42,083 nt of DNA. Source: an uncultured Caulobacterales bacterium (GTDB lineage: Bacteria > Pseudomonadota > Alphaproteobacteria > Caulobacterales > Caulobacteraceae). The stretch is from positions 1 through 42,083 of the forward strand of contig CAIUMD010000113.1 in the NCBI GenBank assembly GCA_903900155.1. Direction: 5' to 3'. Positions 33,321 through 40,509 of this stretch are shown here, piece by piece (within the stretch, counting starts at the first letter, position 1; each line of letters starts with the position of its first letter). The notes under the pieces are model-generated. The model was not told where the DNA came from, made no database searches, and saw nothing but the letters and a program-made list of their open reading frames with translations. A program made the translations under genes and the position numbers.

Positions 33321-34133
33321 ATGGCCTATGACGTGCTCGACGTGAAGCCCATGACCCGCCGGATCGGCGCGGAGATCTTCGGCGTCGACCTTGGGCGGCC
33401 TCTCTCGAACCGCCAGTTCGAGGAGATCCACCAGGCCCTGACCCAGTACCAGGTGATCTTCTTCCGCGACCAGGAAATGTCGCACGACGCCCACAAGGAC
33501 TTCGGCCGCAAGTTCGGCGACCTGGCCATCCACTCGGGCGTGCCGGGCCTGCCTGATCACCCGGAGATCGTGGCCATCCACGCCGACGCCAATTCCAAGT
33601 TCGTGGCCGGCGAGAACTGGCACTCGGACCTGACCTGCGATCCCGAGCCGCCGCTGGGCAGCATCCTCTACATGAAGGTCCTGCCCGACGACGGCGGCGA
33701 CACCTGCTTCGCTAGCATGTACTGGGCTTACGAGACCCTGTCGGACCGGATGAAGACCTATCTGGAAGGCCTGCACGCGGTGCACGACGCCAACCCGGTC
33801 TACAAGGCGATCTTCCCGGACATCGACCGCAAGTACAATTGCTCGACCCACCCGATCGTGCGCACCCACCCGGTCAGCGGCAAGAAGAGCCTGTTCGTCA
33901 ATCCGTCCTACACGACCCACATCGCCGGCGTGTCCAAGGCCGAGAGCCGCGCGATCCTGGAGTTCCTGTACCAGCACGCCAGCAATCCCGACTTCCAGGT
34001 GCGCTTCCGCTGGAAGCAGAACTCGGTGGCCTTCTGGGACAACCGCTGCACCTGGCACCAGGCGATCTGGGACTATTTCCCCGACACGCGGACGGGCTTC
34101 CGGGTCACGGTCGCCGGCGACAAGCCGGTTTGA
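33321..34133 (+). CDS. TauD/TfdA-family Fe(II)/2-oxoglutarate dioxygenase (first)
   Basis: A 270-residue enzyme with the facial triad His101-x-Asp103 (WHSDLTCD) and probable His246 (CTWHQAIWDYF), followed by the 2-oxoglutarate Arg in RTGFRVTV. The length is typical of TauD/TfdA. These enzymes hydroxylate next to a heteroatom and so split sulfonates, aryloxy-acid ethers and similar bonds. The ATG at 33321 is nine bases after GGAG. A homologue of different sequence is encoded in the minus operon at 36273; having two suggests two separate hydroxylation steps, or two related substrates. Confidence 0.87.
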   Translation: MAYDVLDVKPMTRRIGAEIFGVDLGRPLSNRQFEEIHQALTQYQVIFFRDQEMSHDAHKDFGRKFGDLAIHSGVPGLPDHPEIVAIHADANSKFVAGENWHSDLTCDPEPPLGSILYMKVLPDDGGDTCFASMYWAYETLSDRMKTYLEGLHAVHDANPVYKAIFPDIDRKYNCSTHPIVRTHPVSGKKSLFVNPSYTTHIAGVSKAESRAILEFLYQHASNPDFQVRFRWKQNSVAFWDNRCTWHQAIWDYFPDTRTGFRVTVAGDKPV

Positions 34134-34936
34134 GAGTTCTCCTGCTGGGCGCGGCTGGCGGCATCGGCGACGCCATCCGCCAAGGCCTGCACGGTCGCTA
34201 CGACCTGATGCGGCTGGCCGACATCGCGCCGCTGGCCCCGGCGAGGGCAGGGGAGGAAACGCTGGCCGTCGACCTCCTGGATCTGCCTGGCCTGACGGCC
34301 GCTATGAGCGGGATCGACTGCGTCGTCCACATGGCCGGCGTGCCGGTCGAACCCCGGGATAACGCCTGGGAGCAGGTGCTGCCGGCCAATATCGTCGGCG
34401 TGCACAACCTGTTCGAGGCCGCGCGGCTCGCCGGCGTGAAGCGGGTGCTGTTCGCCTCGTCGCACCACGCGGCCGGCTTCCATCGGCGCGAGACGCCGAC
34501 GGCGGAGACGCTGGTCCCGCGTCCCGACAGCTACTACGGCGTCAGCAAGGTGTTCGGCGAGGCCATGGGCCGGATGTACGCCGACAAGTTCGGCCTGCAG
34601 GTGCTGAGCTTGCGCATCGGCGCCTATCGCGAGCGGCCGTCCGATCCGCGCCAGCTGGCGGTGTGGGTCAGCCCGCGCGACATGGTCGAGTTGGTCCGCT
34701 GCGGGATCGAGGCGCCCGACTTCGGCTATGCGACGGTGTACGGAGTCTCGGCGAATACGCGGAATTTCTGGGACAATTCGGCCGCCGCCTTCCTGGGCTA
34801 CGCACCGCGCGACAATGCCGAGGATTGGGCGGCCGAGGTGATGGCCGGGCCGCCCGAGGATCCGATCGCCGCCCCGTTCCAGGGCGGCTGGTACTGTGCG
34901 AAGGACTTCGTGGGCGAGCCCTCGCGCGTCGACTGA
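34130..34936 (+). CDS. NAD-dependent dehydrogenase of the uronate dehydrogenase type
   Basis: A 268-residue SDR-fold protein. RVLLLGAAGGIGDAI binds NAD, RLADIAPL supplies the adenine-ribose site, Tyr136 and Lys140 (YYGVSK) are catalytic. The whole pattern, including SANTRNFWDNS and FQGG near the end, follows Agrobacterium uronate dehydrogenase as I recall it. One difference stands out: that enzyme's substrate-contact SSNH is SSHH here (Asn112 to His). Translation seems to start at TTG overlapping the previous stop (TTGA). In this cluster it may oxidise a different cyclic alcohol or hemiacetal. Confidence 0.78.
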   Translation: MRVLLLGAAGGIGDAIRQGLHGRYDLMRLADIAPLAPARAGEETLAVDLLDLPGLTAAMSGIDCVVHMAGVPVEPRDNAWEQVLPANIVGVHNLFEAARLAGVKRVLFASSHHAAGFHRRETPTAETLVPRPDSYYGVSKVFGEAMGRMYADKFGLQVLSLRIGAYRERPSDPRQLAVWVSPRDMVELVRCGIEAPDFGYATVYGVSANTRNFWDNSAAAFLGYAPRDNAEDWAAEVMAGPPEDPIAAPFQGGWYCAKDFVGEPSRVD

Positions 34937-34937
34937 A

Positions 34938-35423
34938 CTATTCGCGGGTGAAGTCCGTCGGAATCTGCGGATCGGCGCCGGCCTTGCCCCACAGCACGAT
35001 CTCGTTGCCCCAGGGGTCACGGAAGGCGTGGTTGTAGCCGTTGAATTCCTTCCAGTAGTGGTTCTTCCACAGCAGTGTCGCGCCCAGCGCCTGGGCCGTA
35101 TCCAGGATACGGTCGGCGCTGTCGTCATCGCTGATCAGCACCCAGATGCGCGGCTTGCGGCCCTCGGTGCTCAGCGCGCGCGGCTCGACGCCCTCGGGCT
35201 CGGGGTGCGGACGCGCATTGGCGGCCTTGAAGATCCCCAGGTGCAGGTTGCCGATCTGGCTGTCGGTCCCGTCGGGCTGCTTGAAGAAGCCGCCCGGCAC
35301 CATGCGGTGATAGACACCTTCCGGACGGGCGTCGTTCTGCCAGCCGAACACCTTGGCGTAGAAGTCGCCGGCTTTGGACGGGTCTTCGGAGGCCAGGTCG
35401 ACGAAGATCAGGGTGTTGGTCAC
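34938..35423 (-). CDS. VOC (glyoxalase/bleomycin-resistance) family protein
   Basis: A 161-residue protein with paired betaalphabetabetabeta modules: TLIFVDLASEDPSKAGDFYAKVFGWQ at the start and IWVLISDDDSADRILDTAQALGATLL, HAFRDPWGNEIVLWGK in the second half. This is a one-domain VOC member; metal-binding residues are possible but not certain. Such proteins include extradiol dioxygenases, epimerases and binding proteins. It is the last gene of the minus operon and its stop is one base from that of the convergent dehydrogenase gene. A role on an intermediate of the cluster is assumed from position. Confidence 0.75.
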   Translation of the reverse strand: MTNTLIFVDLASEDPSKAGDFYAKVFGWQNDARPEGVYHRMVPGGFFKQPDGTDSQIGNLHLGIFKAANARPHPEPEGVEPRALSTEGRKPRIWVLISDDDSADRILDTAQALGATLLWKNHYWKEFNGYNHAFRDPWGNEIVLWGKAGADPQIPTDFTRE

Positions 35424-35440
35424 GTGAGGTCGCTCGCGGT

Positions 35441-36259
35441 TCAGAAGCCGATGGAAAGGGAGAGGTCTTTCCAGGTCTCGATGTCGGCCGAGAGGCCCTG
35501 GGCGGCGTAGCCGGCGTACTTCAGGGCGTCGTCGCCCAGCAGCAGGTGCATCGGCGGGTCCTCGGCGTCGGCGACCTGCAGGATCGCCAGGGCCGCCTTG
35601 GCCGGATCGCCGGGCTCCTGGCCGGCGTGGTCGGCCATGATCCGCTCGGCGTCGCGGGCCAGGCCGTCATAGTCGGCCAGCTTGGTCGCCACGATGGTCT
35701 TGGAGCCTTGAGCAAAGTCGGTGCGCAGACCGCCCGGCGCGACGTTGATCACCTTGATCCCCAGTTCGGCGACCTCCTGGGCCAGGGTCTGGGTCAGGCC
35801 CTCCAGGGCCCATTTGCTGGCGCAGTAGACGCCTGTGCCGGCCCAGACCGCCAGGCCCGAGACCGAGGTGATGTTGACGATCCGGCCGGCGCGGCGGGCG
35901 CGCATGGCGGGCAGGGCGGCCTTCAGCACCGCCAGCGGGCCGAAGACATTGGTCTCGAACTGCGCGCGGACCTCGTCCAGCGAAGCTTCCTCGACGGCGC
36001 CGACCAGGCCGTAGCCGGCATTGTTGACCAGGACGTCGATCGTCCCGGTCACGCTCTGGGCCTTGGCGACGGCGGCCTTCACCGCCGCCTCGTCGGTGAC
36101 GTCCAGGATCACGGCGTGACCGCCCAGGGCCTCGAACGCGGCCGCGGCTTCCGGCTTGCGCACCGTGCCGACGACGACGTCGCCCCGGGCCAGCGCCGCC
36201 AAGGCGATCTCGCGCCCCAGGCCGCCGGAAACGCCCGTGATCATCCAGGTCTTGGTCAT
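35441..36259 (-). CDS. Short-chain dehydrogenase/reductase
   Basis: A 272-residue classical SDR: TGVSGGLG at 8-15 (cofactor), NNAG at 79-82, Ser132/Ser134 in NITSVSG, and the catalytic Tyr145-x3-Lys149 (VYCASK). It probably interconverts an alcohol and a ketone among the pathway's intermediates. It lies 13 bases after the second TauD-like gene and 17 before the VOC gene, so the three form one operon. Substrate is not predictable. Confidence 0.85.
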   Translation of the reverse strand: MTKTWMITGVSGGLGREIALAALARGDVVVGTVRKPEAAAAFEALGGHAVILDVTDEAAVKAAVAKAQSVTGTIDVLVNNAGYGLVGAVEEASLDEVRAQFETNVFGPLAVLKAALPAMRARRAGRIVNITSVSGLAVWAGTGVYCASKWALEGLTQTLAQEVAELGIKVINVAPGGLRTDFAQGSKTIVATKLADYDGLARDAERIMADHAGQEPGDPAKAALAILQVADAEDPPMHLLLGDDALKYAGYAAQGLSADIETWKDLSLSIGF

Positions 36260-36272
36260 GAAGCGCTCCGCC

Positions 36273-37130
36273 TCAGTACGGCTTGTCGCCCTTCACCCAC
36301 AGGCGATGCATGGTGCGGACGTACTTTGTGTCGTCGTACAGCGTGCCGGTGTGCAGGGTGCAGCGGTTGTCCCACATCAGCAGGTCGCCGACCCGCCACT
36401 TGTGGCGATAGACGAACTCGTCCTGAGTCATGAACTCGACCAGTTCGTCCAGCAACGCCAGGCCCGCCGGACCGGGCATGCCGATCACCTCGGTCACCGT
36501 GCCGGTCGAGGGCCACAGCGCTTTTCTTCCGTCCGCAGGATGCGTGCGGATCAGCGGGTGCTCGACGTCGGGATTGGCCGCCTCCAGCTCGGGCGACAGG
36601 TTCTGCTGCTGGCCGAACTGCCGGGTGGCCATGAAGTGCTTGTAGCTGTGGTGCAGCCGCAGCTTTTCCAGCATGGCCTGCCGGTCGGCGGGCAGGGCGT
36701 TCCAGGCCGCGCAGCCATCGGCCAGCAGGGTGTCGGAGCCCTCGTCCGGGACCTCCACCGCATAGAGCATGGTCAGCATGACCGGCTCGGGCTTGTAGCT
36801 GTAGTCGGTGTGCCAGCCGACCCCGTCGTTGTGGGCGCCGATCGGCTTGCCGTCCACGACGCGGTTGCTGAGGATGAAAATCTTCGGATAGCCCGGCAGG
36901 GTGAAGCGGGTCTGGGTGTGATCCTCGGGATCGCCGAACCGGCCGATGAAGCGCATCAGGTCGTCGGGCGTCATCTTCTGGTCGCGCAGGGCGATCGCGC
37001 CGTGGCGATGGAAGGTGTCGACGACGTGGTCCAGGGCCGCGTCCGGCGCCGAGGCCAGGTCGATGCCGGAGATCTCGGCCCCGAAGCCCGGCTTCAGATC
37101 CTTGATGGCGATGTCGGCGGTCAGCGTCAT
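36273..37130 (-). CDS. TauD/TfdA-family Fe(II)/2-oxoglutarate dioxygenase (second)
   Basis: A 285-residue enzyme with His107-x-Asp109 (WHTDYSY), His260 (DNRCTLHTG) and Arg276 (TMHRLW) as probable iron and 2-oxoglutarate ligands. Its N-terminal GFGAEISGIDLAS is a standard TauD/TfdA start. It leads the minus operon and is driven by one of the paired promoters at 37131-37394. It differs widely from the first copy, so a recent tandem duplication is unlikely. Confidence 0.87.
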   Translation of the reverse strand: MTLTADIAIKDLKPGFGAEISGIDLASAPDAALDHVVDTFHRHGAIALRDQKMTPDDLMRFIGRFGDPEDHTQTRFTLPGYPKIFILSNRVVDGKPIGAHNDGVGWHTDYSYKPEPVMLTMLYAVEVPDEGSDTLLADGCAAWNALPADRQAMLEKLRLHHSYKHFMATRQFGQQQNLSPELEAANPDVEHPLIRTHPADGRKALWPSTGTVTEVIGMPGPAGLALLDELVEFMTQDEFVYRHKWRVGDLLMWDNRCTLHTGTLYDDTKYVRTMHRLWVKGDKPY

Positions 37131-37175
37131 GGCGTGCTCCTATCCACGATCAGAGCCTAGGCGTGGTGATGACGC

Positions 37176-37198
37176 CGGTCTTGTCTCAGCGCGCACGA
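37176..37198 (-). promoter_or_regulatory. Activator-type site for the minus operon (arm 1 of inverted motif)
   Basis: On the minus strand this reads TCGTGCGCGCTGAGACAAGACCG. It matches arm 2 on the plus strand at 22 of 23 positions. In both, the arm is followed by 14 bases and then CCTAG, so AAGACC and TAGGCT are 17 bases apart and could be -35 and -10 boxes. A weak -35 overlapped by a conserved site is what one expects for class II activation. The TauD-like ATG lies 46 bases from the arm. Confidence 0.6.
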
Positions 37199-37314
37199 CA
37201 GCTTTCTCGGCGGCGGACCGAGTGACCGCGACTTGGGCGCCGAGAGCATCATCCAGGCGCCGAACGCCCGCAATTCCGGCGGCGGGCCGCGCGGGGCGCG
37301 CGACGACCAACTCT

Positions 37315-37337
37315 TCGTGCGCGCTGAGGCAAGACCG
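37315..37337 (+). promoter_or_regulatory. Activator-type site for the Rieske operon (arm 2 of inverted motif)
   Basis: The plus strand reads TCGTGCGCGCTGAGGCAAGACCG. It is followed by 14 bases and CCTAG at 37352-37356, giving AAGACC, 17 bases, TAGCGT as candidate promoter boxes and a leader of about 30 bases before the Rieske ATG. The two arms are 116 bases apart and point outward. The AraC protein encoded at the end of this operon is the likely binder. Confidence 0.6.
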
Positions 37338-37394
37338 TTCCACGGTGCGCTCCTAGCGTGACGGTCGACATCCGACCATTCAGAGCGCTTCACG

Positions 37395-38618
37395 ATGAAC
37401 CCGCGCCCGCCATTCCTCAGCGACGCCTTCTTCGACGGTCTTTCACGCTCGATGCTGGGCGTCGAGGCCGCCGAGACCTTGCCGCCCGCCTGCTACACCG
37501 ACGCCGACTTCTACGCGTTCGAGAAGGAGGCGCTGTTCAATCACGAATGGCTGTGCGTGGGCCGCGTCGACTGGGTGAAGGAGCCCGGCGACTTCTTCAC
37601 GACCAAGATCATCGGCGAGCCGATCATCGTCACCCGCAACCGCGACAACCAGATCAAGGCGATGTCGGCGGTCTGCCAGCACCGCGCCATGCTGGTGGCC
37701 GAGGGCAGGGGCAATACGCGCGGCTTCGTCTGCCCCTATCATCACTGGGTCTATTCGCTGAACGGCGACCTGGTGAACGCCCCGGCCATGGAGCGCACCT
37801 GCGACTTCAACAAGAAGGACGTGAAGCTGCCGACCTTCAAGGTCGAGATCTGGCTGGGCTTCATCTTCATCAATTTCGACGCCGAAGCCGCACCGCTGGC
37901 GCCGCGTCTGACGGCGGTCGAGGCGGCCGTGGCCAACTACGACCTCGCCAGTGCCGACGGCCTGTCGCCGCCGATGACCGGCCAGTTCGCCTGGAACTGG
38001 AAGGTCATGTTCGAGAACAACAACGACGGCTATCACGCCAGCAAGCTGCATCGCGGGCCGCTGCACGACTTCATTCCCAGCGAGCTGTGCAGCTTCCCGG
38101 AAGCCGGGGAGGGGGACGCCGGTTTCCTGCGCTACAACGGCACCCTGCACGCCGACGCCAGCTTCAACCCGACCCAGAAGGCGGTGCTGCCAATCTTCCC
38201 GAAGCTGACCGAGGAAGACCGCAACCGCGCCACCTTCGCCAACATTCCGCCGACGCTGTCGCTGGTGATGACCAGCGACATGGTCATCTACCTGATCCTG
38301 CGCCCCACCGGTCCCGAGACCATGGAGCAGGACACCGGCATCCTGGTGGCGCCGGGCGCGATCGAGAGCTCGGGCTTCGAGGAGCGCCTTGAGATGATCA
38401 TGACCTCGGCGGGCAAGATCATCGCCCAGGACATGCATGTCGACGAGCTGGTCCAGCAGGGCCTGCGCTCGCGCTTCGCCATCCGCGGCCGCTACTCCTG
38501 GCAGGAGGGCGCCCAGGTCCAGTTCAACCGCTGGCTGGCGCCGCGCTACCAGCAGACCTGGGCGGCGATGAAGGCTGGCGGCGCCCCCGCGCCCGCCAAT
38601 TCGGAGGCCGCCGCATGA
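37395..38618 (+). CDS. Rieske non-haem iron oxygenase, alpha subunit
   Basis: A 407-residue oxygenase. The Rieske cluster is bound by Cys94-x-His96 (CQHR) and Cys113-x2-His116 (CPYHHW), and the mononuclear iron by His214 and His219 in DGYHASKLH, with Asp211 as the bridging residue between subunits. Length and layout resemble single-component-type alpha subunits such as those for choline-like amines, carnitine and phenoxy or methoxy aromatics. No ferredoxin or reductase gene is in the cluster, so electron partners must come from elsewhere. Its stop overlaps the start of the extradiol-type dioxygenase (ATGA). Aromatic ring hydroxylation or O-/N-dealkylation are the main options. Confidence 0.9.
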   Translation: MNPRPPFLSDAFFDGLSRSMLGVEAAETLPPACYTDADFYAFEKEALFNHEWLCVGRVDWVKEPGDFFTTKIIGEPIIVTRNRDNQIKAMSAVCQHRAMLVAEGRGNTRGFVCPYHHWVYSLNGDLVNAPAMERTCDFNKKDVKLPTFKVEIWLGFIFINFDAEAAPLAPRLTAVEAAVANYDLASADGLSPPMTGQFAWNWKVMFENNNDGYHASKLHRGPLHDFIPSELCSFPEAGEGDAGFLRYNGTLHADASFNPTQKAVLPIFPKLTEEDRNRATFANIPPTLSLVMTSDMVIYLILRPTGPETMEQDTGILVAPGAIESSGFEERLEMIMTSAGKIIAQDMHVDELVQQGLRSRFAIRGRYSWQEGAQVQFNRWLAPRYQQTWAAMKAGGAPAPANSEAAA

Positions 38619-39418
38619 GCCGCTTGCCCGTCATCTTCTTCGGTCACGGCAGCCCGATGATCGCGCTAGAGACCAACGACACCACGCGGACCTGGAAGGC
38701 CATGGGCGACGCCGTCGGCAAGCCCAAGGCCATCCTCTGCGTCTCGGCCCACTGGCTGACGCGCGGCGTCGCCGTCACCTCCATGACCAGGCCTCGGACC
38801 ATCCACGATTTCGGAGCGTCCTTCCCCAAGGCCTTGTTCGACCAGCAGTATCCCGCGCCCGGCTCACCTGAGCTGGCGGCGCGCGTGGCGCAGGTCCTGG
38901 CGCCCACGCCGGTGACGCTGGACGACAACGGCTGGGGCCTGGATCACGGGACCTGGTCGGTGCTGGGCAAGGCCTTCCCGGACGCCGACGTGCCGGTGGT
39001 GCAGCTGAGCATGGACGCGACCAAGCCGCCGGCCTGGCATTTCGAGATCGGCCAGCGCCTTGCCCCCTTGCGGGATGAAGGCGTGCTGATCGTCGGCACC
39101 GGCAACATCGTCCACAACCTGCCGGCCATGGACTGGGGCGACCGCCACTGCGCGCCCTACGACTGGTCGCAGCGGTTCAACGACTACATCAAGGCCGCCA
39201 TCGTCGAGGACGTTCCCCAGCGGGCCGTGGACTTCGAGAGCCAGGGCCAGGACGCCAAGCGCTCGGGGCCCACGACAGACCACTACTGGCCGCTGCTGTA
39301 CGTGCTGGGCGCGCGGCTGCCCGGCGACGTCGCCGCCTTCGCCCCCGACCACATCGAGCACGGCTCGCTGAGCATGACCTCGGTCACGCTCTCCACACCC
39401 CACTTGGCCAGCGCCTAA
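38615..39418 (+). CDS. ygiD: DODA-type (LigB-like) extradiol dioxygenase
   Basis: A 267-residue protein of the class III extradiol family nearest 4,5-DOPA dioxygenase. FFGHGSPMIAL (His11), VSAHWLTRGV, GLDHGTWSVL, VGTGNIVHNL and TDHYWPLLYVLGA carry the expected His ligands for iron or zinc. It would open a catechol-type ring. Coupling to the Rieske gene suggests the Rieske enzyme supplies the dihydroxylated ring. The symbol is that of the E. coli homologue; the substrate here may differ. Confidence 0.87.
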   Translation: MSRLPVIFFGHGSPMIALETNDTTRTWKAMGDAVGKPKAILCVSAHWLTRGVAVTSMTRPRTIHDFGASFPKALFDQQYPAPGSPELAARVAQVLAPTPVTLDDNGWGLDHGTWSVLGKAFPDADVPVVQLSMDATKPPAWHFEIGQRLAPLRDEGVLIVGTGNIVHNLPAMDWGDRHCAPYDWSQRFNDYIKAAIVEDVPQRAVDFESQGQDAKRSGPTTDHYWPLLYVLGARLPGDVAAFAPDHIEHGSLSMTSVTLSTPHLASA

Positions 39419-39428
39419 AGGACATCCG

Positions 39429-40505
39429 ATGCCTTTCATCTGCGACCCCGGCCAGACCCGCGAGGACATCGTTCCCGGCGCGCTGCATTGCCTGAAGGCC
39501 ACGCCCCAGACGGTCCACTGGGGCTATTTCGATCCCTCGACCAAGCCGTCGCTGCGCATCAGGAGCGGCGACCTCGTTCAGGCCGAGGCCATCACCCACC
39601 ACGCCGGCGACGCGCCCGAGCTGATGATGGACGAGGCCGTCACCCGGATCTTCAGGGAGATCCCCGAGGACGACCGCAATCCCGGCGTCCACATCATGAC
39701 CGGCCCGATCTATGTCGAGGACGCCAAGCCGGGCGACGTGCTGGAAGTGCGCTACCTGCGCATGGTCCCGCGCAACAACTACGGCTCCAACCTCGCGGCC
39801 AACTGGGGCTATCTCTACAAGGAGTTCGGCGAGAAGGAGCGGGTGACGATCTACGAGCTGGACGCCAACACCAACACCGCCAGCGCCCTCTATGCCTATG
39901 ATTTCGAAGGCAAATACCTAATCCCGGGCACGATCACGCATTGCCCCGATTGCGACCGCCAGCCCGCCTTGAAGGGCGTGCGGATCCCGGCGCGTCCGCA
40001 CCTGGGCACCGCCGGTGTCGCGCCGGCCGTCAACGGGCGGGTCAGCACCATTCCGCCCGGCGAGCACGGCGGCAATATCGACAACTGGCGCATCGGGGCG
40101 GGGGCCACGATGTACTACACCGTGCAGGTCGAAGGCGGCCTGTTCTCGATCGGCGATCCCCATGTCAGCCAAGGCGACGGTGAGCTGTCGGGCACGGCCA
40201 TCGAGAGCTCGCTGACCGTCCTGATGCAGATCGTGCTGCGCAAGGACATCCAGACCCCGGGACCGCTGCTGGAGACCCCCAAGTGGTGGATCGTCCACGG
40301 CTTCAACGAAGACCTGAATCTCGCCATGCGCGACGCCTCGACCAAGATGCTGAGCCTGCTCAGCGACCAGGTGGGCCTGTCCAAGAACGACGCCTATTCG
40401 CTGATGAGCGTGGCGGCCGACTTCGGGGTCACCCAGGTGGTCGACGGCACGCAGGGCTGCCACGTGCGCATCCCGCGCGACATCTTCCCCAAGCTCAGGG
40501 AATAG
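39429..40505 (+). CDS. Acetamidase/formamidase family hydrolase
   Basis: A 358-residue enzyme of the FmdA/AmdA family: VHWGYFDPSTKPSLRIRSGDLVQAEAITHH, GPIYVEDAKPGDVLEV, a central zinc-site-like CPDC near residue 176, HLGTAGVAP, GEHGGNIDNW, and GLFSIGDPHVSQGDGELSGTAIE. Family members hydrolyse formamide, acetamide or small amides, freeing ammonia. It is a late step here, consistent with an amide fragment left by the ring opening. It lies 10 bases after the dioxygenase gene and four before araC. Confidence 0.88.
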   Translation: MPFICDPGQTREDIVPGALHCLKATPQTVHWGYFDPSTKPSLRIRSGDLVQAEAITHHAGDAPELMMDEAVTRIFREIPEDDRNPGVHIMTGPIYVEDAKPGDVLEVRYLRMVPRNNYGSNLAANWGYLYKEFGEKERVTIYELDANTNTASALYAYDFEGKYLIPGTITHCPDCDRQPALKGVRIPARPHLGTAGVAPAVNGRVSTIPPGEHGGNIDNWRIGAGATMYYTVQVEGGLFSIGDPHVSQGDGELSGTAIESSLTVLMQIVLRKDIQTPGPLLETPKWWIVHGFNEDLNLAMRDASTKMLSLLSDQVGLSKNDAYSLMSVAADFGVTQVVDGTQGCHVRIPRDIFPKLRE

Positions 40506-40509
40506 GGCG

